Shown here: one piece after another, positions 34,939 to 43,680 of the stretch | How the letters are laid out: the number at the start of each line of letters is the position of its first letter | How positions within the stretch are numbered: the first letter of the stretch is position 1 | Source of the DNA: Pseudomonas sp. | Lineage (GTDB): Bacteria > Pseudomonadota > Gammaproteobacteria > Pseudomonadales > Pseudomonadaceae | Assembly (NCBI RefSeq): GCF_028293835.1 | Contig: NZ_JAQGNX010000011.1 | Span: forward strand, 1-64,000 | Length of the DNA stretch: 64,000 nucleotides | Reading direction: 5' to 3' | Notes under the pieces: model-generated | Databases searched by the model: none | Told to the model about the DNA's origin: nothing | What the model saw: the letters and a program-made list of their open reading frames with translations, nothing else | Program-made: the position numbers and the translations under genes

Positions 34939-36618
34939 ATGAGTAGCAATAATAACGATGACCTGCAGCGGCAAGCGTCTGAAAGCACATTGAATCTGAA
35001 CCCCGTCGTGGGGCTGCGACGTAAAGATTTACTGAACACCGCACGCATGGTTCTAAGGCAAGCCCTCAGACAGCCGATCCTTAGCGTCAAGCACGTCGCT
35101 CATTTTGGTGTTGAACTGAAGAATGTTTTGCTCGGCAAATCCAGCCTGGCACCTGCCAGCGACGACCGTCGTTTCGCCGACCCTGCGTGGAGTCAAAACC
35201 CCCTTTATCGTCGTTACCTGCAAACCTATCTGGCGTGGCGCAAAGAGCTGCATGACTGGATCGGCGACAGCAATTTATCGCCGCAGGACATCAGCCGTGG
35301 TCATTTCGTGATCAATCTCATGACTGAAGCCATGTCACCGACCAACACCGCCGCTAACCCGGCCGCGGTCAAACGCTTCTTCGAAACGGGCGGCAAAAGT
35401 GTGCTCGACGGCCTGTCACATCTGGCCAAGGACCTGGTGCACAACGGCGGCATGCCGAGCCAGGTCAACATGGACGCGTTTGAGGTCGGCAAGAGCCTGG
35501 GCACTACCGAAGGGTCGGTGATTTTTCGCAACGATGTACTCGAGTTGATCCAGTACAAGCCTACGACAGAGCAGGTACTTGAACGGCCATTGCTGGTGGT
35601 GCCGCCGCAGATCAACAAATTTTACGTTTTCGACCTGAGCCCGGAAAAAAGCCTGGCGCGTTTCTGCCTGCGCGGCGGTGTGCAGACCTTCATCGTCAGT
35701 TGGCGGAACCCAACCAAAGCTCAACGCGAATGGGGCCTGTCGACCTACATTGATGCGCTCAAGGAGGCCGTGGACGTGGTCATCGCCGTCACCGGCAGCA
35801 AAGAGATCAACATGCTGGGCGCCTGCTCGGGCGGCATTACCTGTACCGCACTGCTGGGGCACTACGCTGCGCTGGGTGAGCAGAAAGTTCACGCGCTGAC
35901 CCTATTGGTCAGCGTACTCGACACCACGCTAGACAACGAAGTAGCGTTGTTCGTCGACGAAAAAACCCTGGAGTCGGCCAAGCGTCATTCGTATCAGGCG
36001 GGCGTATTGGAGGGCCGCGACCTGGCGAAGATTTTCGCCTGGATGCGCCCCAACGATTTGATCTGGAACTATTGGGTCAACAACTACCTGTTGGGCAACG
36101 AGCCACCGGTGTTCGATATCCTGTTCTGGAATAACGACACCACGCGCCTCCCCGCCGCTTTTCACGGCGACCTGATCGAAATGTTCAAGACCAATCCATT
36201 GATTCGTCCGAACGCCCTGGAGGTCAGCGGCACGTCCATCGACCTCAGACAGATCACCAGCGACGTGTTTTGTCTCGCCGGCACCAACGACCACATCACA
36301 CCTTGGGGCTCATGCTACAAATCGGCACGCCTGTTCGGTGGCAAAACAGAATTCGTCCTGTCCAGCAGCGGACACATCCAAAGCATTTTGAATCCGCCGG
36401 GCAACCCCAAATCGCGCTATATGACCAACCCGGAACTTCCGGTTGACGCCAAAGAATGGCAAGACAACGGCACCAAGCACACCGACTCCTGGTGGCTGCA
36501 CTGGCAGGCATGGCTGTCCGTTCGCTCCGGCAAGCTGAAAAAAGCGCCCACCACTCTTGGCAATAAAACGTTCACAGCCGGCGAAGCAGCGCCGGGCACG
36601 TACGTACACGAACGCTAG
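34939..36618 (+). CDS. phaC1: Class II poly(3-hydroxyalkanoate) synthase 1
   Basis: Polymerises medium-chain (R)-3-hydroxyacyl-CoA into polyester granules. The 559-residue alpha/beta-hydrolase has the lipase-like box GACSGG with nucleophile Cys296, an Asp in AGTNDHITPWGS and a His in SSGHIQSILNPPGNP, the known triad of class II synthases. ATG 34939 follows GGAG. It heads the cluster phaC1-phaZ-phaC2-phaD, in which paralogous synthases flank the depolymerase. A sigma-54 site lies upstream. Confidence 0.97.
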   Translation: MSSNNNDDLQRQASESTLNLNPVVGLRRKDLLNTARMVLRQALRQPILSVKHVAHFGVELKNVLLGKSSLAPASDDRRFADPAWSQNPLYRRYLQTYLAWRKELHDWIGDSNLSPQDISRGHFVINLMTEAMSPTNTAANPAAVKRFFETGGKSVLDGLSHLAKDLVHNGGMPSQVNMDAFEVGKSLGTTEGSVIFRNDVLELIQYKPTTEQVLERPLLVVPPQINKFYVFDLSPEKSLARFCLRGGVQTFIVSWRNPTKAQREWGLSTYIDALKEAVDVVIAVTGSKEINMLGACSGGITCTALLGHYAALGEQKVHALTLLVSVLDTTLDNEVALFVDEKTLESAKRHSYQAGVLEGRDLAKIFAWMRPNDLIWNYWVNNYLLGNEPPVFDILFWNNDTTRLPAAFHGDLIEMFKTNPLIRPNALEVSGTSIDLRQITSDVFCLAGTNDHITPWGSCYKSARLFGGKTEFVLSSSGHIQSILNPPGNPKSRYMTNPELPVDAKEWQDNGTKHTDSWWLHWQAWLSVRSGKLKKAPTTLGNKTFTAGEAAPGTYVHER

Positions 36619-36632
36619 ACAATAACAATACG

Positions 36633-36651
36633 AGGCGGGCTTAGCCTGCCT
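36633..36651 (+). terminator. Hairpin between phaC1 and phaZ
   Basis: AGGCGGGC-TTA-GCCTGCCT (one G-U pair) forms an 8-bp stem 15 nt past the phaC1 stop. There is no T-run, so it may attenuate or stabilise the transcript rather than end it. Confidence 0.4.
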
Positions 36652-36753
36652 CCAACGCGCGATCACGTGACGAGTAAACGAGGTTTGACCTCGATCCGAT
36701 CTGGCAAAGCAAAGGACGGCTTTATCAGTGGTTTAACCCATAGGGCTTCGCGC

Positions 36754-37608
36754 ATGCCGCAACCGTTTATTTTCCGTACCGTCGATTTGGATGGCCATAC
36801 CATCCGCACGGCCGTCCGCCCAGGCAAGAAACACATGACGCCTTTGCTGATTTTCAACGGCATCGGCGCCAACCTGGAGTTGGTGTTTCCGTTCATCGAC
36901 GCACTGGACCCCGACCTCGAAGTGATCGCGTTCGACGTGCCTGGTGTCGGTGGTTCTTCTACACCGAGTCGGCCCTTTCGCTTTCCAGGGCTGGCCAAGC
37001 TGACGGCACGCATGCTCGATTACCTGGACTACGGCCAGGTCAATGTCATCGGCGTTTCATGGGGCGGCGCATTGGCCCAGCAGTTCGCGTACGACTACCC
37101 GGAACGCTGCAAAAAACTGGTATTGGCCGCGACTGCCGCAGGGGTGGTAATGGTGCCGGGGAAACCGCGCGTGCTGTGGTTGATGGCAAGCCCACGGCGT
37201 TACATCCAGCCGTCACATGTTATTCGAATCGCCCCGGAAATTTATGGCGGCGCGTTCCGACGTAATCCCAGATTGGCGGCCAGCCATGCAGCCAAGGTGC
37301 GCTCGTCCGGAAAACTGGGCTACTACTGGCAGCTGTTCGCCGGCATGGGTTGGACCAGCATACATTGGCTGCACAAAATTCATCAGCCTACTCTGGTGTT
37401 GGCGGGCGACGACGATCCGCTGATTCCGCTGGTAAATATGCGCCTGCTGGCTTGGCGGATACCCAATGCCCAGCTACACATAATCGACGACGGTCATTTA
37501 TTTCTGATCACCCGCGCCGAAGCGGTGGCACCGATCATCATGAAGTTTCTTGAAGAAGAACGACAGCGCGCGGTCATGCATCCGCAGCCTGCACCACTGG
37601 CGCGGTAA
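36754..37608 (+). CDS. phaZ: Intracellular medium-chain PHA depolymerase
   Basis: Hydrolyses stored PHA at the granule surface. The 284-residue alpha/beta-hydrolase has the nucleophile Ser102 in GVSWGG, an Asp in LAGDDDPLIP and a His in DDGHLFL, the same triad positions as the P. putida enzyme. An open frame extends upstream to 36667, but MPQPFIFRTVDLDG from ATG 36754 is the family start. It lies between the two synthase genes, so synthesis and breakdown are encoded together. Confidence 0.96.
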   Translation: MPQPFIFRTVDLDGHTIRTAVRPGKKHMTPLLIFNGIGANLELVFPFIDALDPDLEVIAFDVPGVGGSSTPSRPFRFPGLAKLTARMLDYLDYGQVNVIGVSWGGALAQQFAYDYPERCKKLVLAATAAGVVMVPGKPRVLWLMASPRRYIQPSHVIRIAPEIYGGAFRRNPRLAASHAAKVRSSGKLGYYWQLFAGMGWTSIHWLHKIHQPTLVLAGDDDPLIPLVNMRLLAWRIPNAQLHIIDDGHLFLITRAEAVAPIIMKFLEEERQRAVMHPQPAPLAR

Positions 37609-37815
37609 CCGACTCGGCCTTGCGCGCAACTGCCATTGAGTAAGCAGTACAGGAGAAATCGTTTCATCGACTGCGCCCGAGCCGGAGTGCTCAACGGCGC
37701 AGAATCGCAATCCAGCCTGCTGGTGCAGTACCGTTTGCCCGTCGGTATTTTCCCCTGTTCAGCGGCTGCTTTGCGTCTGTTTGTGTTGATGGTCTGACGA
37801 CGGAGTGTTGCCCCG

Positions 37816-39498
37816 ATGCGAAATAAACCCACCACGAGCGCAGTGCCGACCTCGGCTAACTTCATCAACGTGCAAAGCGCTATCACCGGCTTGCAAGGCA
37901 AGGATCTTTTCTCCACCTTGCGCAGCGTGGCCACTCAGAGCTTGCGCCATCCTATTCACAGTGCTCGTCATGTGCTGGCGTTGGGCGGCCAACTTGGCCG
38001 TGTGTTATTGGGTGAGACCCCTTACACACCTAACCCGCGTGACGCTCGCTTCGCCGACCCAACGTGGCAGCTGAACCCATTCTATCGGCGCAGTTTGCAG
38101 GCGTATCTGACCTGGCAGCATCAGGCCAAAAGCTGGATCGACGACAGCAGCCTGTCCGGGGACGATCGGGCCCGCGCGCACTTTATTTTCTCACTGCTCA
38201 ATGATGCGTTCGCACCCTCCAACACCCTGCTCAACCCACTGGCGATCAAAGAGCTGTTTAACACCGGTGGCAGCAGTGTGCTGAAAGGCGTCAGCCACCT
38301 GTTCGACGACTTGTTGCACAATAATGGCCTGCCTAGCCAGATCACTAAGGATGCATTCGAAGTTGGCGGAACAGTCGCGACCACCCCCGGTTCCGTAGTG
38401 TTTCGCAATGAACTGCTGGAGGTGATGCAATACAATTCCATGAGCGAAAAGCAGTACGCCAAACCGTTGCTGATCGTCCCGCCACAAATCAACAAGTACT
38501 ACATTTTCGACCTCAGCCCAGCGAACAGCTTCGTTCAGTTCGCCCTGAAGAATGGCCTGCAGGTGTTCATGATCAGTTGGCGCAACCCGGACGTCCGTCA
38601 CCGCGAATGGGGCTTATCCACCTACGTCGAGGCCCTGGAAGAAGCAGTGAATGTGGTCCGCGCCATCACCGCCAGCCGGGAGGTGAATTTGGTCGGCGCC
38701 TGCGCAGGCGGCCTGACCATGGCGGCGCTGCAAGGGCATTTACAGGCCAAGCGACAATTGCGCCGAATCTCCAGCGCCACGTATCTGGTGAGTCTGATGG
38801 ACAGCCAGATCGAGAGCCCAGCCACGCTGTTTATCGACGAACAAACCCTGGAAGCGGCCAAGCGGCGATCGTATCAACAAGGCGTTCTGGATGGCCGCGA
38901 CATGGCAAAAATCTTCGCCTGGATGCGTCCCAACGATTTGATTTGGAGTTACTGGGTCAATAATTACTTGCTGGGTAAATCACCGCCAGCGTTTGACATC
39001 CTTTATTGGAACAACGACAGCACGCGCCTGCCCGCAGCCTTGCATGGCGACCTGCTGGACTTCTTCAAACATAACCCGCTCAGCCGCGCCGGAGGCCTGG
39101 AAGTGTGTGGCACGCCCATCGACCTGCAGAAGGTCACGGTGGACAGCTTCAATGTGGCCGGCATTAATGACCACATCACGCCCTGGGACGCAGTTTATCG
39201 TTCGACGCTGCTATTGGGCGGCGACCGGCGCTTCATTCTGTCCAACAGTGGCCATGTGCAGAGCATTCTCAACCCGCCGGGCAATCCTAAATCCAACTTT
39301 ATTGACAACCCCAAACTCAGCAGCGACCCACGCGCCTGGTTTTATGACGGCAAAACCGTCGAAGGCAGTTGGTGGCCACATTGGTTGGAATGGATTCAAC
39401 AACGCTCCGGTGAGCAACGGGAAACCCTGTTAACGCTGGGCAATCAGAACTACCCGCCCATGGAAGCGGCGCCCGGGACTTATGTACGCGTGCGCTAG
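37816..39498 (+). CDS. phaC2: Class II poly(3-hydroxyalkanoate) synthase 2
   Basis: Second PHA synthase, a 560-residue paralogue of PhaC1. The nucleophile Cys296 is in GACAGG, with the Asp in AGINDHITPWDA and His in NSGHVQSILNPPGNP. It differs from PhaC1 mainly in the N-terminal region, known to affect substrate choice and activity. ATG 37816 has GGAG about 10 nt before it. A 207-nt gap without a clear feature separates it from phaZ. Confidence 0.97.
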   Translation: MRNKPTTSAVPTSANFINVQSAITGLQGKDLFSTLRSVATQSLRHPIHSARHVLALGGQLGRVLLGETPYTPNPRDARFADPTWQLNPFYRRSLQAYLTWQHQAKSWIDDSSLSGDDRARAHFIFSLLNDAFAPSNTLLNPLAIKELFNTGGSSVLKGVSHLFDDLLHNNGLPSQITKDAFEVGGTVATTPGSVVFRNELLEVMQYNSMSEKQYAKPLLIVPPQINKYYIFDLSPANSFVQFALKNGLQVFMISWRNPDVRHREWGLSTYVEALEEAVNVVRAITASREVNLVGACAGGLTMAALQGHLQAKRQLRRISSATYLVSLMDSQIESPATLFIDEQTLEAAKRRSYQQGVLDGRDMAKIFAWMRPNDLIWSYWVNNYLLGKSPPAFDILYWNNDSTRLPAALHGDLLDFFKHNPLSRAGGLEVCGTPIDLQKVTVDSFNVAGINDHITPWDAVYRSTLLLGGDRRFILSNSGHVQSILNPPGNPKSNFIDNPKLSSDPRAWFYDGKTVEGSWWPHWLEWIQQRSGEQRETLLTLGNQNYPPMEAAPGTYVRVR

Positions 39499-39511
39499 AA
39501 CGGACTCGAAC

Positions 39512-39613
39512 TGTAGGAGCTGCCGAAGGCTGCGATAAGGTCGGCACAACCTTCGGCGGCATCCGGAAATCGACCGGTTCCCGTTCGAATCGCAGCCTTC
39601 GGCAGCTCCTACA
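39512..39613. repeat. Inverted pair of 24-nt REP arms between phaC2 and phaD
   Basis: Arms at 39512-39535 and 39590-39613 are perfect inverted copies, identical in sequence to the arms at 29258-29357 and with nearly the same spacing (54 against 52 nt). The loop differs apart from a partial extra unit (CCTTCGGCGGC). Confidence 0.85.
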
Positions 39614-39657
39614 CGTTATCTATTTCATTTCAAAAATATTTTAAACAAGAAGACCGG

Positions 39658-40272
39658 ATGAAAACCCGCGACCGTATCCTCGACTGTGCGTTGCACCTGT
39701 TTAACCAACAGGGCGAACCTAACGTCTCGACCTTGGGAATTGCCAACGAAATGGGTATCAGCCCCGGCAACCTCTACTATCACTTTCACGGCAAAGAACC
39801 GTTAGTGCTGGGCCTGTTCGAGCGCTTCCAAAGCGAGCTTTCCCCGCTCCTCGACCCACCGGCCAACGCGAAACTGGCACCAGAAGATTACTGGCTATTC
39901 CTGCACCTGATCGTCGAGCACCTGTCGCACTACCGCTTCCTTTTTCAGGACCTGTCCAACCTCGCCGGCCGCCTGCCAAAACTCGCCCGGGGTATTCGCA
40001 CGTTGCTCAACTCACTAAAGCGCACCCTGGCGTCACTGCTCGCCCAACTCAAAACCCAAGGGCAAATGGTTAGCGATACTCAAGCGTTAGGGCAACTGTT
40101 GGAACAGATCAGCATGACGCTCTTGTTCTCGCTGGATTACCAACGGATTTTGGGCAAAGAAGGACAAGTGCGGGTGGTGGTGTATCAAATCATGATGCTG
40201 GTGGCGCCACATTTGATTGTTGGGTCGAGGGAAGCGGTGGAAGATGCGGCGAAGCGGTATCTGGAACGGTAG
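39658..40272 (+). CDS. phaD: TetR-family regulator of the pha genes
   Basis: A 204-residue TetR-type protein with an N-terminal helix-turn-helix (NVSTLGIANEMGISPGNLYYHFHGKEPLVLGLFERF) and an all-helical C-terminal ligand domain. In P. putida PhaD activates the phaC1 and phaI promoters and is thought to bind a fatty-acid CoA. It is last in the plus-strand pha cluster and converges on phaF. Confidence 0.93.
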   Translation: MKTRDRILDCALHLFNQQGEPNVSTLGIANEMGISPGNLYYHFHGKEPLVLGLFERFQSELSPLLDPPANAKLAPEDYWLFLHLIVEHLSHYRFLFQDLSNLAGRLPKLARGIRTLLNSLKRTLASLLAQLKTQGQMVSDTQALGQLLEQISMTLLFSLDYQRILGKEGQVRVVVYQIMMLVAPHLIVGSREAVEDAAKRYLER

Positions 40273-40304
40273 CCGACCAACCAGTGGGGCCACGAGACTG
40301 CAGC

Positions 40305-40383
40305 ACCGAATTCATTCGGGAAAGCCCAACCGGTCTGCCTGAAACACAGCGCCAAGTTCTTCCCGTACACGTTCGGTCCCACC
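40305..40383. repeat. REP/BIME pair, CCGAAT type, between phaD and phaF
   Basis: It has the same part order as 6793-6870: an arm with CCGAATTCATTCGGGAAA, a central GTCTGCCTGAAAC segment, then an inverted arm TTCCCGTACACGTTCGG. The two copies align over their whole length with substitutions. Confidence 0.72.
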
Positions 40384-40430
40384 GGATCTTTGGTGTGTAT
40401 TTCCGATCCTGGGCAATCAGTGCTCAGTAA

Positions 40431-40456
40431 AAAGCCCGACCTCACGGCCGGGCTTG
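40431..40456 (-). terminator. Terminator of phaIF
   Basis: On the minus strand AAGCCCG pairs with CGGGCTT around a 10-nt loop and is followed by a T-run, 17 nt past the phaF stop. It ends the phaIF transcript opposite phaD. Confidence 0.8.
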
Positions 40457-40472
40457 GGCAGTCCGTAAAAAA

Positions 40473-41270
40473 TCAGGACTGGCTGGCTGGCGTCGACTCG
40501 GAGGTCGTTGCTGGCGCAGGGGTTGCTGCCGGAGCCGATGTTTGGCTTGGGGCTGCAGTTGCAGCGGCTGGCTTGGGTGCTGCCGCTTTTGGTGTCGCTG
40601 GTTTTTTGGCCGCTGCGGGCTTGGCTGCTGCCTTGGGCGCCGCTGCTTTTACAGCAGGCTTGGCCGCCGGTTTCGCGGCTGCTTTGGCTGCCGCCGGTTT
40701 AGCCGCTGCAGGTTTAGCTGCTGGCTTGGCCGCTGCGGTTTTTGCCGGCGCTTTCGTCGCGGCTTTTACGACTGGCTTGGCCGCTGCCTTGGCCAATGGT
40801 TTTGCTGCCGTTTTAGGCGCAGGTTTGGACGCCAGCGCTTTGGACGCAGGTGCCACCGCCGCACCGGTCAGTTTTTCAATCTGCTTGGTCAGTAAATCGA
40901 CCTTGCTGTGCAGCGCTTTGACTTCATTACGGCTGGGTACACCAAGGCGTGAAATGGCGCTGTTCAGGCGCTTGTCGAAGGCGCCTTCAAGTTCGCTCCA
41001 CTTACCCAGCGCAAGGTCTTTGACATCGCCTACACGGGATTTCGCCGTTTGAGCGGTTGCCTTGGCAGCGTCCACTTGTTTGTCGACACCCTGCTTGGTT
41101 TGCTTTTCAGCCTTCTCGCCGTCCTTAACTAACGTTTCGAAAAGCTTACTTCCGTCATTGCTGATCTTCGAGTAAGCGCCTAAACCAGCCAGCCAGATTT
41201 GACGAGAGTACTTTTCAACTTCGCCCATCCAGGAACTGCCTTCTTTTTCGATTTTCTTTTTGCCAGCCAT
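40473..41270 (-). CDS. phaF: PHA granule-associated protein PhaF (phasin with histone-like tail)
   Basis: Coats PHA granules and tethers them to the nucleoid so that they are shared at division. Of 265 residues, the N-terminal part (about 1-130) is the phasin domain, including WMGEVEKYSRQIWLAGLGAYSK and a coiled coil. The rest is a highly repetitive Ala/Lys/Pro tail of AAKP-type units, like H1 histones and AlgP, which binds DNA. ATG 41270 is chosen over the longer frame because GGAGAG precedes it and MAGKKKIEK is the usual start. It follows phaI by 10 nt and is regulated with it. Confidence 0.95.
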   Translation of the reverse strand: MAGKKKIEKEGSSWMGEVEKYSRQIWLAGLGAYSKISNDGSKLFETLVKDGEKAEKQTKQGVDKQVDAAKATAQTAKSRVGDVKDLALGKWSELEGAFDKRLNSAISRLGVPSRNEVKALHSKVDLLTKQIEKLTGAAVAPASKALASKPAPKTAAKPLAKAAAKPVVKAATKAPAKTAAAKPAAKPAAAKPAAAKAAAKPAAKPAVKAAAPKAAAKPAAAKKPATPKAAAPKPAAATAAPSQTSAPAATPAPATTSESTPASQS

Positions 41271-41280
41271 CCCGCTCTCC

Positions 41281-41718
41281 TTATTGTTTACGCGCGACAC
41301 GTTCAAGCAATGCCGTCAGCCCATCGAGCTTAGCAGACAGTGTCTCAACATCATGTTTAGACGCAATTCCAAAGCGATTCAAGGCGCTTGACACGCGGCG
41401 GTCGAAAGCACTCTCGACTTTTTCGAATTGCAGTTCGAGTCTGCCTTTAATGCTTTTGACTTCGGTTTTGACGTCATCGATCTCGCTGTTGATTTCGCTA
41501 TTGGCAGCTTCGATTTTTTTACCGATAACTTTTTTGCCTTCGCGCTCGGCAACTTCCCCGGTCTTGATCAGCTCTTTGACGTATTCCGCGCCTTCGGAAC
41601 CGGCCTTGGCGTAGGCACCCAGGCCAGCCAGCCAAATCTTGCGGGCATACAGTTTGACTTCGGAAAGGGTGGTCACTTGCTCGGCTTCAACTTTCTTTTT
41701 CAGGCTTACTCTGGCCAT
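41281..41718 (-). CDS. phaI: PHA granule-associated phasin PhaI
   Basis: A 145-residue phasin. KLYARKIWLAGLGAYAKAGSEG is shared with the N-terminal half of PhaF, and a long amphipathic coiled coil follows; it lacks the basic tail. It binds the granule surface and affects granule number and size. ATG 41718 has GAGGTG before it; the longer open frame upstream has no family match. phaI and phaF form one unit, read towards phaD. Confidence 0.94.
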   Translation of the reverse strand: MARVSLKKKVEAEQVTTLSEVKLYARKIWLAGLGAYAKAGSEGAEYVKELIKTGEVAEREGKKVIGKKIEAANSEINSEIDDVKTEVKSIKGRLELQFEKVESAFDRRVSSALNRFGIASKHDVETLSAKLDGLTALLERVARKQ

Positions 41719-41854
41719 GGTGCACCTCACGCTCAAAGGTTGGAGGAACTGCCCAAGCTGTTTATGGGCATGGGCCAAAGTAATCAGAAAAATTAGAATG
41801 CTCACCCTAGGTTGCCTAAGACAAAGGGATTTTTATGTAGGAATCAGCCCTCAG

Positions 41855-42130
41855 TCACAGCAACGCTTTATCCAGCGCCTTTTCGATTTCACTTTTGATT
41901 GTGCCGCTGAAGGCGGACATCAAGAAGCCCACCTCAACTTCAACTTTGATCAGCTCATCGAACACACTCACCGTGCCGCTGACGCCGGAGCCAGCCAGTT
42001 TGACGGTGTCGCCGGTCCAGTTGGGCTCAAGCGAATATTTCTCGGCCAGCTTCTGCACCAACGTTTCTGCTTTTTGTTTTGCTGCTTCACGACCCAGGTC
42101 GTGGGCACGCTCAACGCTTATCCGGGCCAT
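41855..42130 (-). CDS. Polyhydroxyalkanoic acid system protein (PHA_gran_rgn family)
   Basis: A 91-residue protein of the small family found next to PHA genes (TIGR02610 type). MARISVERAHDLGREAAKQKAE, the middle WTGDTVKLAGSGVSGTVSVFDELIKVEVEVG and the end IKSEIEKALDKAL are characteristic. Its biochemical role is unknown; it resembles the Bet v1/START-like or SRPBCC-like size class only loosely. It lies upstream of phaI on the same strand, with a 136-nt gap, and divergent from ubiE. Confidence 0.88.
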   Translation of the reverse strand: MARISVERAHDLGREAAKQKAETLVQKLAEKYSLEPNWTGDTVKLAGSGVSGTVSVFDELIKVEVEVGFLMSAFSGTIKSEIEKALDKALL

Positions 42131-42286
42131 CGTAGGGCTCCTCTATCCGTAGGTTCTGCCGGCACCCCATCCACATCCCATGCGTCAATCGGTCCCGGCG
42201 CGTCACTATACTTACATTAAGCCTTGCCAAGACAAAGCCAGCCACCGGGATTAGAATGTCCGGCATTCTCTTCCGGTGACAGCGAC

Positions 42287-43057
42287 ATGAATGATCAGCG
42301 CAAAGGCAGCGATGCCGAACCCACCACTCACTTCGGCTTTAAAAACGTGCCGGAAAGCCAAAAAGCCGAGAAGGTTGCTGAGGTTTTCCACTCGGTCGCC
42401 GCCAAGTACGACTTGATGAACGACCTGCTGTCCGGTGGCATGCACCGTTTATGGAAGCGCTTCGCTATCGAGTTATCGGGCGTACGCACCGGCAACCGAG
42501 TGCTGGACATCGCTGGCGGCACCGGCGATCTGACGAAAAAATTCTCGCACTTGGTCGGCCCGACCGGCGAAGTGGTGCTGGCCGACATTAACGCTTCAAT
42601 GCTCAAGGTCGGTCGTGACCGTCTGTTGGACCTGGGCGTGGCGGGCAATGTCAAGTTCGTTCAGGCCGACGCGGAAAAGCTGCCGTTTCCCGACAATCAT
42701 TTTGACTGCGTGACCATTGCCTTCGGCTTGCGCAACGTGACCCATAAAGAAGATGCGCTGAAGTCGATGCTGCGCGTGCTCAAGCCAGGTGGCCGCTTGC
42801 TGGTTCTGGAGTTCTCCAAACCGACCAATAAGCTGATGTCCAAGGCCTATGACGCTTATTCGTTCGCCTTCATGCCGTTGATGGGCAAATTGATCACCAA
42901 CGACTCGGAAAGCTACCGTTACCTGGCGGAGTCGATCCGCATGCACCCGAATCAGGAAACCCTGAAATCGATGATGGTAGAGGCCGGCTTCGACCGCGTC
43001 ACTTATCACAACATGACCGCCGGCATTGTGGCCCTGCATCGCGGTATCAAACCCTGA
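42287..43057 (+). CDS. ubiE: Ubiquinone/menaquinone C-methyltransferase
   Basis: SAM-dependent C-methylation of 2-octaprenyl-6-methoxy-1,4-benzoquinol (and demethylmenaquinol where present). The 256-residue protein has the SAM-binding [12 protein letters not shown] at 72-83, DANINASM-type acidic loop ([11 protein letters not shown]) and the signature [27 protein letters not shown] 42287 is preferred to the longer frame at 42224, whose extra residues are not family-like. Its stop overlaps the ubiJ start (TGATG), so ubiE-ubiJ-ubiB are coupled. Confidence 0.97.
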   Translation: MNDQRKGSDAEPTTHFGFKNVPESQKAEKVAEVFHSVAAKYDLMNDLLSGGMHRLWKRFAIELSGVRTGNRVLDIAGGTGDLTKKFSHLVGPTGEVVLADINASMLKVGRDRLLDLGVAGNVKFVQADAEKLPFPDNHFDCVTIAFGLRNVTHKEDALKSMLRVLKPGGRLLVLEFSKPTNKLMSKAYDAYSFAFMPLMGKLITNDSESYRYLAESIRMHPNQETLKSMMVEAGFDRVTYHNMTAGIVALHRGIKP

Positions 43058-43680
43058 TGTTGTTCAGCGGCTTGCTCGCCAGCGTCGAGCACGGCATCAA
43101 CCGTGTGCTGCGCATGGACAGCACCGCGTTGCCACGTCTGGAGCGCCTGGCGGGCAAGGTGATTGCTGTCGATTGCCGTAACCCGGCGCTGCAACTGTTC
43201 ATTTTGCCCAGCAACGAAGGCTTGCTGCTGGCCGCGCAATGGGAAGCCGATGCCGATTGCACCTTGCGTGCCCCAGCGTCGAGCCTGCTGCGCCTGGCAT
43301 TGAGCCAAGACAAAACTGCCTTACTGCATGGCCCCGACGTCGAAATGGAAGGCGACAGCGCCGTACTGCTGGAACTGGTCGGCGTGCTGCAAGACCTTGA
43401 GCTGGACTGGGAGTACGAACTCTCGCGCTGGCTCGGCCCTATCGCCAGCCCATTCCTCAGCGGTCATTTGCGCAATAGCGCGCGCTGGACCAGCGACGGC
43501 GTAGCCAACCTGACGCGCAATCTTGCTGACTACCTCAGCGAAGAGTCGCGCACATTAGTCGGTCAGCGCGAAGCTGATGCACGCTTTGCTGAAATTGATC
43601 AAACCAAGCAAGACCTTGAACGTCTCGAGGCGCGTTTCGAGCGCCTTGCCCTCTTCCTCAAACCCAGCGATAACGCATGA
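43057..43680 (+). CDS. ubiJ: Ubiquinone biosynthesis accessory factor UbiJ
   Basis: Lipid-binding scaffold of the cytosolic Ubi complex. The 207-residue protein has an N-terminal SCP2 fold ([20 protein letters not shown]...[20 protein letters not shown]) and a C-terminal helical coiled-coil tail ([21 protein letters not shown]). It overlaps both neighbours (TGATG with ubiE, ATGA with ubiB), the standard gammaproteobacterial order. Confidence 0.95.
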   Translation: MLFSGLLASVEHGINRVLRMDSTALPRLERLAGKVIAVDCRNPALQLFILPSNEGLLLAAQWEADADCTLRAPASSLLRLALSQDKTALLHGPDVEMEGDSAVLLELVGVLQDLELDWEYELSRWLGPIASPFLSGHLRNSARWTSDGVANLTRNLADYLSEESRTLVGQREADARFAEIDQTKQDLERLEARFERLALFLKPSDNA

